From: Leishmania martiniquensis
Taxonomy: Eukaryota; Euglenozoa; Kinetoplastea; Trypanosomatida; Trypanosomatidae
Length of the DNA stretch: 64,000 nucleotides
Reading direction: 5' to 3'
Assembly (NCBI RefSeq): GCF_017916325.1
Contig: NC_090167.1
Location: 352,501-416,500, forward strand
Position 1 is the first letter of the stretch, and each line of letters opens with the position of its first letter. Shown here in pieces: positions 1 through 7,959 of this stretch. Both the position numbers and the translations under genes were made by a program. Below the pieces are notes generated by a model. That model made no database searches. It was not told where the DNA came from and saw only the letters and a list, made by a program, of their open reading frames with translations.

Positions 1-293
1 TGGTGCGCCGAGTGCGAGAGTGAAGCGAACGTATCTGAGAGGGCCCTCACTTCTGCCCCACTGGAGGAAGAGGAGGAGGGGGGAGCCTGCGGCGCCCTGA
101 TGGGAATGCCCCATGTGGCTCCCGGCATCATGGGAGCGGGTAGTGGGCGGAGTGTGAGGAACGGGCGATGGGCAGGTGGCCGGACAGGCGCCGTGATGTG
201 TAGCATGCCCCCACCGCCGCTTCGCGCTCACGCGATGAGCCTGCGCCAAGGCGTAGCCGAGCTCGTGCGCTGTATTGCCGAGGTCAGTGATGC
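1..293. repeat. Dispersed repeat family A, copy 1 (cut by window edge)
   Basis: Positions 1-293 match 12813-13105 at a constant offset of 12,812 bases. The one mismatch I noticed is near the right end (aggtcagt here, agatcagt in copy 2). Similarity stops abruptly after a shared gatgc. The unit is GC-rich and non-coding in appearance, and it lies in the spacer before the oxidoreductase gene. Its left part is outside the window. Size, spacer location and dispersal resemble the SIDER retroposons of Leishmania, but I see no poly(A) end and cannot compare with a SIDER consensus, so that identity is a guess. The repeat itself is certain. Confidence 0.85.
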
Positions 294-662
294 ACCAACA
301 GCGAATAAATCAATTCCACTGACGAGCTTACGCCTTCTCCGCTCCTCTTTGCCTGACGGCATGGCACATGTATTGTTTCGCGCATCTCACCCTTATTGAG
401 GGCGATTCACCGCGGCTCTGCTCCATGTCGCCTTGGCCATTCCCTCAGGCTCTATTCCCTCTGTATCACTACCTGAGCTCTCAGTTTCTCTTTCTCATCC
501 TTGTCTGTCTGCCGCTTCTTTATGTCGCTGTAGACGTCAAAGTGGTGGCGGTGGTTTCGTCGTCAGAGCCCTAACACGCACTCTCCGAGTTGCACCTACA
601 GCAGTTATTAAATGGATCTCGGACCTCCTCTGCCCTGATTCCTCTGGTGAATCTCTGAAGAC
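294..662 (+). other. Spacer / 5' leader before the oxidoreductase gene
   Basis: This spacer is T/C-rich with no convincing gene. It carries the pyrimidine tract and AG used as the predicted splice acceptor at 532-533, leaving a leader of about 130 bases before the ATG at 663. Confidence 0.6.
482..533 (+). promoter_or_regulatory. Predicted trans-splice acceptor, oxidoreductase gene
   Basis: A pyrimidine-dominated stretch (482-526) is followed by the first AG at 532-533 (gctgtag). Trypanosomatid mRNAs receive the spliced leader at such sites. No AG-free tract of similar strength lies closer to the ATG at 663. Confidence 0.45.
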
Positions 663-2774
663 ATGCTTATTGCAGTGGCAGTCTTATTGGTGGTGTTCCT
701 CGTCTGGTGGTACCTTAACTTTCGTCCCCGTTCGACGAATCAGCTGCGACCCTCGTATCAGAGCTACCGCACAACTGTCGGCCTCCCTGCTGCAGACTAT
801 GTGGTGATTGGCGGGGGCACTGCGGGGCTTGCCGCCGCAGCTGAGTTGCTACGCCGCACGGACACGTCCCACGTTGTTCTGGTCGAAAGCGGGGGTGACC
901 CGCAGCCGGCGTCTGCCGGGGCCTTCCTCTTCCAGCTTGGACGACGCGACCGGTTACTGTTGTTTGCGCCGGACCTCGTCCGGGTCCCGCCGGGGGCGCT
1001 GGCTAAAGGCGCGCGCCCCACCTTTCTAGGCTTCACGGCCGATGAAGGATACCTCGCCCAGCGCCCCTGGCAATTCCTCAACGCTGAGGAGGACCTCGGG
1101 GAGGCCCCTGCGACTCGGGGCCGTGCAACGGCGGGTGCTGCAGAGGCGAAGGCAAATCGAAACTTTCTGCTGCAGTACACGCCCTATCCCCGTGGCGGAG
1201 GCCTGGGCGGCACAGCGCAGTTGGACTGGGGCATGCACCTGAGCTCTATATGGCCAGTCGTGGCCGAGGAGACGTCGCCCACTAGGGATGCTTCTCCTAG
1301 AGCCTCAACGAGCCGCGATGCCGCACAGCCACCGTGGACTCGCCTGCCGGTACGCTTTGCAGCCGTCCGAAACCCTCTCTCCTGGGCCTTTGCGGAGTCT
1401 GTGAAGAGCAGCAAGCGAGCTGCCCCGTACCTACCCACTGCATCCGTGCCTGCCAAGCGAGAGACCGTATATCCGTTGTGCCTTTACCTCGACAGCGATG
1501 GTAGGCGTCTCGCGTCGCCCTCTGCTCTGCTGGGCGACATCGCACCAGATGTGGTGAATCGACGACTGAGCGTGTTGACAGGATATACGGCAGTGAACGT
1601 TGACCTAGCAGCGGAGGGGGACGGTGAAGTGATGGAGCGTGGGGCGCGCGCGATAGGTGTGCAGGCGCGCCCCACCCGCGGCGATGCATCTGCAACCACC
1701 TCCATTCCTGTTAGAAGGGGCGTTGTCATTGCCGCCGGCGCTCTACAGAGCCCACGTCTGCTACACAGAGTGGCGATGCACGGCGCTCTGCGCTTGCCGA
1801 AACCGCCGCCGGCCAGAGTGCCTCTGCGCGATGCGCTGGCGCTACCGCTCATCTTTTCCGCGGTGCACGGCGTGTCAGCCGACGGCTTCAACACCCGGGA
1901 TGTGAAGGCCACTGTGATGTGGTGGCTCACTCAGAAAGGCCTCTACTTGACACCGCTGTGCGACACTGTCCTTTCGCTGTCGCTGCCGCACATCTCCTCA
2001 CAGGCAGAGCTGCGTGTCATGTTTCTCCCTTTCGGTGGGCGCGATGCTGCGCGCTTCAGGAGTATGGGATGGGACACGGTTCTCGGTACCCCGTTGCAGG
2101 CCTTTACAATGCTTCTAGTTTTTCAGGGCATTGATGGCTTGGAGCACACGCTGGAGGTGGACAAGGAGGTGACCCCGCCAGGTGCAGCGGGTGCCCGCGC
2201 GCTCTGCGCTCATCATACCGCCTGCTCCTTGCCCGAGAAGGTGCACCGCATGGTCCAGGATGCATTTCTTTTGGGTATCAAGGAGTGCCGCCGCCTGACG
2301 CAAGCCAAACCGCTGGCGAGTCTAGCGCTGAGGCCCGGTGTTGAATCGACCGACTTCACGCTTCTGGTACCCCGCGACAAGGCGAAGGCGGTTCGCCTTG
2401 CGCAACTTTCCCGGCTGCCGCCGTCGAAACTGTCGGCCCGCGGGAAGTCGGAGCTGAAGGCACTCCTCGAGTGGTCGCACAGCATCACGGAGACAGAGTG
2501 GTACATGCGCCGCTATGTCGACGCGCACGCGTATTGGCTTGGGTTTGCTAGTGGCAGCAGCGAAGCTTTTTTGGCCTCCTCATCCTCGGCGACCTGCTCT
2601 TCGCGGGTGGACGGGCTTGCAAATGTGTTTGTCGGCGACGCCTCCGCCGTCACCACCGCGCAGTGGTCTGGTGTTGGAAGGCGTGACACGCTCGCAGCAG
2701 GCAGTCGTAGCACCTGTATGGATACAGCGGTGCGGGCGGTCGCGGAGCTTATGAGAAGCGTCGAACCGTCATAG
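663..2774 (+). CDS. GMC-type FAD-dependent oxidoreductase, membrane-anchored
   Basis: This 703-residue protein starts at the ATG at 663. Residues 2-20 form a hydrophobic segment followed by basic residues, which suggests a signal anchor with the enzyme domain on one membrane face. Residues 45-58 (DYVVIGGGTAGLAA) are a dinucleotide-binding Rossmann loop. A second glycine-rich segment at about 177-190 (GGGLGGTAQLDWG) and AAGALQSPRLL near residue 356 match the two GMC signatures. GMC enzymes oxidise alcohols such as choline or long-chain alcohols; the substrate here is unknown. The C-terminal catalytic region is unusual: around residue 620 it reads AHAYWLGFASG rather than the usual His-x-x-Gly-Thr form, and the late NP motif with its paired His/Asn is not evident. 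The FAD fold is well supported; enzymatic activity is less certain. Confidence 0.85.
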   Translation: MLIAVAVLLVVFLVWWYLNFRPRSTNQLRPSYQSYRTTVGLPAADYVVIGGGTAGLAAAAELLRRTDTSHVVLVESGGDPQPASAGAFLFQLGRRDRLLLFAPDLVRVPPGALAKGARPTFLGFTADEGYLAQRPWQFLNAEEDLGEAPATRGRATAGAAEAKANRNFLLQYTPYPRGGGLGGTAQLDWGMHLSSIWPVVAEETSPTRDASPRASTSRDAAQPPWTRLPVRFAAVRNPLSWAFAESVKSSKRAAPYLPTASVPAKRETVYPLCLYLDSDGRRLASPSALLGDIAPDVVNRRLSVLTGYTAVNVDLAAEGDGEVMERGARAIGVQARPTRGDASATTSIPVRRGVVIAAGALQSPRLLHRVAMHGALRLPKPPPARVPLRDALALPLIFSAVHGVSADGFNTRDVKATVMWWLTQKGLYLTPLCDTVLSLSLPHISSQAELRVMFLPFGGRDAARFRSMGWDTVLGTPLQAFTMLLVFQGIDGLEHTLEVDKEVTPPGAAGARALCAHHTACSLPEKVHRMVQDAFLLGIKECRRLTQAKPLASLALRPGVESTDFTLLVPRDKAKAVRLAQLSRLPPSKLSARGKSELKALLEWSHSITETEWYMRRYVDAHAYWLGFASGSSEAFLASSSSATCSSRVDGLANVFVGDASAVTTAQWSGVGRRDTLAAGSRSTCMDTAVRAVAELMRSVEPS

Positions 2775-3825
2775 CTGCCTTTCTGTGACCATGTGGCCGA
2801 GCCGCAGTACCTTCAGAGGTATGCCAAGCTGCGGTACAGAGGGCGTCGTTGCGGAGACACTTTTTTCTTGTGAAACGCTTAACGGGAGCGCGGGTAGCGC
2901 AGGCGTATGGCGGCCTTGCGCCTGCGCCACCTCTCCAGTTTCTCGGGCGCTACAGATCATCTTCCCGTCCCTGAGAAGCACATTCTCCTCTCCTTTCCCT
3001 ACTTCCCCTGCCTCCATCAATGGCCTACAGTAATGGCGTGACGCGGCGTTGAGGCGGTGGTCGCCGAAAATGTTGTTTAGGTGTGCGCCGGGCTCTCTGC
3101 AGGCTCACCTTCGAATGAACAAGGGACGTAGCAGGAGGTAAAGCCGCTGAGAGTTGGACAAGGAGATAGACGGGCTTACTGGGCAGCCGTCGAGCAGTGC
3201 TGGGCGCGTGGCTCAATATGAGGGGCAACAGGGGGGAGCGGTGCACCCCCCCCAAAAAAAACCACTTCCTTTTTCGTATGCTTCACGCTCTTGGCATTCT
3301 TACTCAGCTGGGCCTCGCGAAGCGTTGCCGTGAGGCGAAGAGGGCCAGAGTAGTCCCGCGCTGAACTTCTGTATGCGTAGGATTAGTAGCTTTGGCCAGC
3401 ACGTCGCCGTAGCTCTCGGCGTTTTCTGTTATGTTCATCCTCATTGTCGACTTGGGTCTGCTCGTTTCCTCTTGGTTCTATCCCTTTGGGTGTAATCGCA
3501 CACACACGGCCCTCCTTGCCATGGCGCTCCCATGTTGGAGCGAGGCACACGCGCACCTTCGCACTCACAGTGGGGTGGGGGGGCTCTCCCATCCAAATCT
3601 GACCTTTGGGCCAGGGCACGGCACCTCGCTCAATATTCTGCGCAGCCGTTGGACAGGCGCGAGGAAAGAGAGAGGGACTTCGAGAAGCCTCGTGGACCTA
3701 CATCGTTGTGCCGCCAGTCCTCCCTCCCCGCCTGAGAAATACTGAAGGAAGGCGTGCTAGAGTTGTTCAGCGCACACCGCTTTGTTCCGTCAACGGGCGG
3801 GGGCAGGCACCAGAGTACGATCATC
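2775..3825 (+). other. Intergenic spacer with no recognised gene
   Basis: The 1.05 kb contain short mixed-composition open frames, a C-run followed by an A-run near 3247-3260 and a pyrimidine tract before 3735. I see no gene. It should hold the 3' UTR and polyadenylation site of the oxidoreductase and the 5' UTR of the CLASP-like gene. Confidence 0.6.
3717..3736 (+). promoter_or_regulatory. Predicted trans-splice acceptor, CLASP-like gene
   Basis: The short tract cctccctccccgcctg is followed by AG at 3735-3736. An alternative AG lies at 3769-3770 (gttgttcag). Either leaves a short leader before the ATG at 3826. Confidence 0.4.
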
Positions 3826-6800
3826 ATGGCTCACACATCAATCGTGACCATGACAGATGAGGAGGTTCTACGACGCGTGCAGCTGCTTGGCGACGCCATC
3901 GTCGAAGAGCAGCGACAGAATAAGGCTGCGATCGCACTGCGGCAGCCGCTGCGCGATTGGCACCTCCACGTTCGGCTGCTGGAGGAGGTCGCGCGTCTGC
4001 TCGTCAGCGACATTTCGAGTCGGACTGCTTTTGTGGGCTGGATGTCTCTCTATCTGCGAAACGGTCTGCTGCACTCGATGCAAAGTCGACGCGCGCCCAT
4101 CGCCCTCGCAGCGATAAGCGTGGTTCAAACGCTCCTGCAGCATGGCGCCAATCGGGCTGCTGTTGCTATTGTATGTTCTTGGTTTCTTCCCTGCTTTCTG
4201 AGGCTGGCCGCCGGTTCTTCTGTGGCGTCGGCAGTGTCCGCCGCGGCGATGTGCGCACTGCGCGCCGTGGCGCAGAAATGTATGCTGACCCTCGAGGGCG
4301 TAAACAGCCTCTTGAGCGACTGCGGTGCGTCCAGCGCAGCCGTGCGCCGTTGTGCTGCGGAGGTGCTGTGCTGTTACTTGCAAGCGGCCAAGGGAACGCC
4401 GCTGCAGCTCTCCGTCAAAGAATATACGGAGGCCCTCCATCGCGTGATCGGTGATCGCATGCGCGACGCCGACGCCAAGGTCCGGTATTCGGTGCGGCGG
4501 TGCTTCTGGGCCCTACACATCTTGGAGCCAGCCTCCACCGGCGCACTTCTTCGCGCGCTGCCTCCGAGCCTTCAGCGCCAGGTAGCCGCCGAACGCAGGG
4601 ATGCGATGCAGGAGCTAAAGGCGGTGGAGTCCTCACCGACCTCGCCTATACCATCGCCGTCGCCACCCAGGCACAGCAGCTCTGCGCGTCAGGCGTCACG
4701 CATCTTGGACGTCGCCCACACATCCCGCACCGTCACGTTAAAGGACGACCTGCAATGCGCCGCGGCAAGCCGGGCGCGCGCGCGGGCGGGACGCGTGACG
4801 TCTCCACGCAAGGCGCATCGACAGCTGTTGCGGTCGACAAAAGAGGCAGTTTTTTCCCAGGAGCTGGAAGGTGCTCTGCAGGTGCCGCACTCGCACACCC
4901 GTGTAGCGGGGGCTCGTACTGTGGGTGGTGCGTCTGCGCATCTGCACGCAGCGGCAACTCAAACCGGTAGTGGCATGCCTTTCCTCCTATCGATGAAAAG
5001 CACTGACTGGTCCGTTCGACGTGCTGCCGTCCTTCAAGGTCAGAGATTGTGCGAGAGCGGCTCCCTGACGAGCGAAGACGTGCTGCAGCTGCTGACCGGA
5101 CTGCTTGTCTGTGTGCAGGACGTTCATCCCCGAGTGGCAGAGGGGGCACAGCATTGTCTGGGCACACTCATGGCGCGAGCACCGACTGCTACGCAGAACG
5201 TGTTGCACCATCTCCTTCACTCCCTGATCGGTGCACTCGTTCGCAACATGAGTCACGCGCGACCCGTTGTGTGCGCTGGTGCTCGTCGCTTGCTCAGCTG
5301 CATTGTGTGCATCCACGAACCGCGACGGGAAGTGCTGGAGGCGGTATTGCGCGCCGCTGACGACTTCAGTAGCGTCGACGCCGTCGCTCAGCACTGCGCT
5401 GAACTTCTTCACTATGTGATGCGCGTACATCCCTCTCTGTTCGCTGAGATATCCGCTATGGGCATTGCCGCGCGCGGCATTTTAGCTCACCTGCGCGCGC
5501 TGAAGAGTCGTTCCGAGAAGCGAAACCAAAGAACAGGTGCCGGGGCAGCAAAGCGGAGCTGGCTCGCTGCGCTTGGCGCAGCGTTCCTTGTGTCCCCCGA
5601 ATCCTTTCGGCAGGTAGTAGAGCGACTCCCGCCGTCCGAGCAGGGGGAGGTGCGTGTGGCGCTACGCGAGAGCTTTGGCTTGGTCGAGCAGCACTGGAAG
5701 GGACAGCTTTCGAGCGTCTTTGCAACAGATAAAGTGCCTTTGCGTTGCCCGTTTGCCGAGGAGCTGAAGACCTGCACGATTCCGGACAGGGGTGTCGCGG
5801 CAGCTGGCAACTCGCGCGCCGGTACAGAGGGCCAACTGGTCAAGGACGGTGGTGCGTCGGAGGTGAGGCCTCTGAGTAATCGTGCGCTGCAGAATGCCTC
5901 TAGGCAACTGTACGAGCTCCTCTGGGTCGACCGAAACGGCCCTCCGCCATCAGGGGCGGCTCGAGCGCTCCCAGAAGACGCAGTAGACGGTGCAGCCCCT
6001 GGGCTCAGCCCCGTGTTGCTGCCCATTCTTGCGCAGCCGTCTACCGTCGATGCGTTCGACGACCACAGCGTTGCTGATGCGACTTCCCCGCGGCGCCCCT
6101 CACCGAGTGTAGAGGGTCATAGAGACGCTGTCGCTCACTTTCTGCAGCAGCGGTCAGCTTACAGAGACGTGGAGGGTTGGCGCAGTGCGCTGCTGTCATT
6201 GGCGGCAGCGCTACGCGCTGCCAGCGCCACCGCCTCGGAGAAGTCAACGGACGTAAATCGCCTGAGTTGTGTGCCGGAGGAGGTGGAGCGACTTTTGGGG
6301 CACTGGGAGCGGGAGCTCTGCGGTATGGAAGTGGAGATGCACCACAGCGTACGATGGGCTGAGCTGGCGGCGCTGCACGCGCTATTGGAGTGGCCAGCTG
6401 CCAGGCCGGCGGTGGCGCGTCAGCTCGCTCGCGCGTTGCGCATCTGCCGATGCGGCCTCGACGACCCGTTTGTAGAGGTGCAGGTGCAGGCGGCGGCATG
6501 CATCGAAACGGTTCTCACCACTGCGCAGCTACCAGCTGATCTTGTCCTCAGCGCCATCACCAGTTGCGTTATGCGGTGGTTGGAGGGCCCCATGAGAGAT
6601 GCCGCGACGCCAGGCTGGCTGCATCTTATGCAGGCGATCTCTCGAGTCCTGGTGCAAGCGCAGCCAGCGCTAGGAGGTGTGGAAAGGGATACCAATGGGC
6701 TAGGGCCGGTACCAGGCGGCTCCGGGTATCAGCGCGCTTCCTTCTTGACCTCTTCGGTACTCCATCGCGTTGTCGCGGCGCTGAACTGTTGCCTCAGCCA

Positions 6801-7044
6801 CTGTCACGTTTCTGTGAGGCGATGCGCGGTGTTGGTCCTTGTGGCGATTCGGCGTGCACTGGGGGACGCCGTGACGCTGCCATTTCTTGCGCCGCTCTCT
6901 GCTGCCCACATGCGACTTCTTGATGTGTACAGAGGGAAAGCGGCGGAGGAAGCGTTGATGATGCCTTCCGACTTGGCCAGCCGCACGTGTCGTCACATCG
7001 ACGTCGCTGAAGATCATTCCACAACGCTCATCCACCGATGCTGA
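3826..7044 (+). CDS. CLASP-like TOG/HEAT-repeat protein
   Basis: This 1,072-residue protein starts at the first ATG of the frame; another in-frame ATG lies eight codons on. Residues 10-260 form paired helices of a TOG array. The segment near residue 212 (MRDADAKVRYSVRRCFWALH) matches the CLASP N-terminal domain, where a D-A-D turn is followed by an arginine-rich helix and an aromatic residue. A linker rich in Ser, Pro and Arg follows, then a second array from about 384 to 560 (STDWSVRRAAVLQ) and a third near 822-950. CLASP proteins bind tubulin and stabilise microtubules at plus ends, kinetochores or the cortex. In trypanosomatids, partners could be the subpellicular array, spindle or flagellum. 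Divergence is high, so a different TOG family such as XMAP215 or Crescerin remains possible, but domain order favours CLASP. Confidence 0.8.
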   Translation: MAHTSIVTMTDEEVLRRVQLLGDAIVEEQRQNKAAIALRQPLRDWHLHVRLLEEVARLLVSDISSRTAFVGWMSLYLRNGLLHSMQSRRAPIALAAISVVQTLLQHGANRAAVAIVCSWFLPCFLRLAAGSSVASAVSAAAMCALRAVAQKCMLTLEGVNSLLSDCGASSAAVRRCAAEVLCCYLQAAKGTPLQLSVKEYTEALHRVIGDRMRDADAKVRYSVRRCFWALHILEPASTGALLRALPPSLQRQVAAERRDAMQELKAVESSPTSPIPSPSPPRHSSSARQASRILDVAHTSRTVTLKDDLQCAAASRARARAGRVTSPRKAHRQLLRSTKEAVFSQELEGALQVPHSHTRVAGARTVGGASAHLHAAATQTGSGMPFLLSMKSTDWSVRRAAVLQGQRLCESGSLTSEDVLQLLTGLLVCVQDVHPRVAEGAQHCLGTLMARAPTATQNVLHHLLHSLIGALVRNMSHARPVVCAGARRLLSCIVCIHEPRREVLEAVLRAADDFSSVDAVAQHCAELLHYVMRVHPSLFAEISAMGIAARGILAHLRALKSRSEKRNQRTGAGAAKRSWLAALGAAFLVSPESFRQVVERLPPSEQGEVRVALRESFGLVEQHWKGQLSSVFATDKVPLRCPFAEELKTCTIPDRGVAAAGNSRAGTEGQLVKDGGASEVRPLSNRALQNASRQLYELLWVDRNGPPPSGAARALPEDAVDGAAPGLSPVLLPILAQPSTVDAFDDHSVADATSPRRPSPSVEGHRDAVAHFLQQRSAYRDVEGWRSALLSLAAALRAASATASEKSTDVNRLSCVPEEVERLLGHWERELCGMEVEMHHSVRWAELAALHALLEWPAARPAVARQLARALRICRCGLDDPFVEVQVQAAACIETVLTTAQLPADLVLSAITSCVMRWLEGPMRDAATPGWLHLMQAISRVLVQAQPALGGVERDTNGLGPVPGGSGYQRASFLTSSVLHRVVAALNCCLSHCHVSVRRCAVLVLVAIRRALGDAVTLPFLAPLSAAHMRLLDVYRGKAAEEALMMPSDLASRTCRHIDVAEDHSTTLIHRC

Positions 7045-7959
7045 ACAAGGATGCCGCTGGAGCGGCAGGGGGTATTCTGTCGAGGCAGCCACGGCGCGCA
7101 GGTTGTTCGCCCGCTGCCTTCTTCCCTTCATGATTCACTTGAGGATGAGCGACCCTCTTCCCTCCCCTCCATACATACACGCACACACACACGCACACGC
7201 ACCTAAATGAAGCGACCAGCTGTGGCTGTACAGCTCGAAGTTGGATACATAGAGGTACATCTCCGTTTTCGTGTTGGCTGCTCTCCCCTTCGTCCGCTCC
7301 TACTCAGTACTCCACGCCGTTTTTCTATTGCCTCGTCTTCTGCTGTGCACCAACGGCAGCGACTCCCCGATCTCCACCCCCTCCTCGTTCCTTCCACAGC
7401 ATCCACCCGTTCCGCCAGCCGCTTCATCTCTCTTTGGTGCGCTGCCCACGGGAGCAGTACTCTGAGGAGAAGCACAACTACAGAAGTCAGCCCGCGGCGC
7501 GAATCCTGCGATGCCATCTGGGGCCTCCCCGCTGAACGTGCGCGCAGGTGTCTCTATCCCTTCTCCCGAGGAGTCTACCTTTGCACCCTCTTACTCCATC
7601 TCACGTCACCTGCATCCTTTTTTTCGTTCGTATCGTTCGCACCGATATTTTCGCTCTCTGTGCATTGGCACGAATACCAACGTCCACATGTTCCCGATTC
7701 GGCCGACGCCGACTGTGTATACGCAGTATATATAATTTGTCTCACCACTATCCCCAGCCAAAACTCACTGAATCAGCGAGCGCAAAGGACACACACACAG
7801 TTCGAGGTACGCAACAACACCACGATACGAGTCCATTTCTTTACGCGGCCGCGCGATTCTATTTCACACGACAAGCCAAGGGAAGGACCTTGAGGTAATC
7901 GACAGCAGAGGCACTCGAGCGCACCGGCGCACCCACGTGACCATAGGCAGTTGTAATAA
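7045..7959 (+). other. Intergenic spacer before Tudor-SN
   Basis: The 915-base spacer carries a CA microsatellite at 7182-7200, C/T-rich stretches at 7265-7420 and 7545-7660, and a short TA run at 7730-7737. No gene is supported; long open frames here reflect low A content. Confidence 0.6.
7613..7726 (+). promoter_or_regulatory. Predicted trans-splice acceptor, Tudor-SN gene
   Basis: A T-rich tract around 7617-7625 is followed by AG-poor sequence up to cag at 7724-7726. This would give a leader of about 230 bases. The long tract-to-AG distance makes this one of the weaker predictions. Confidence 0.3.
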
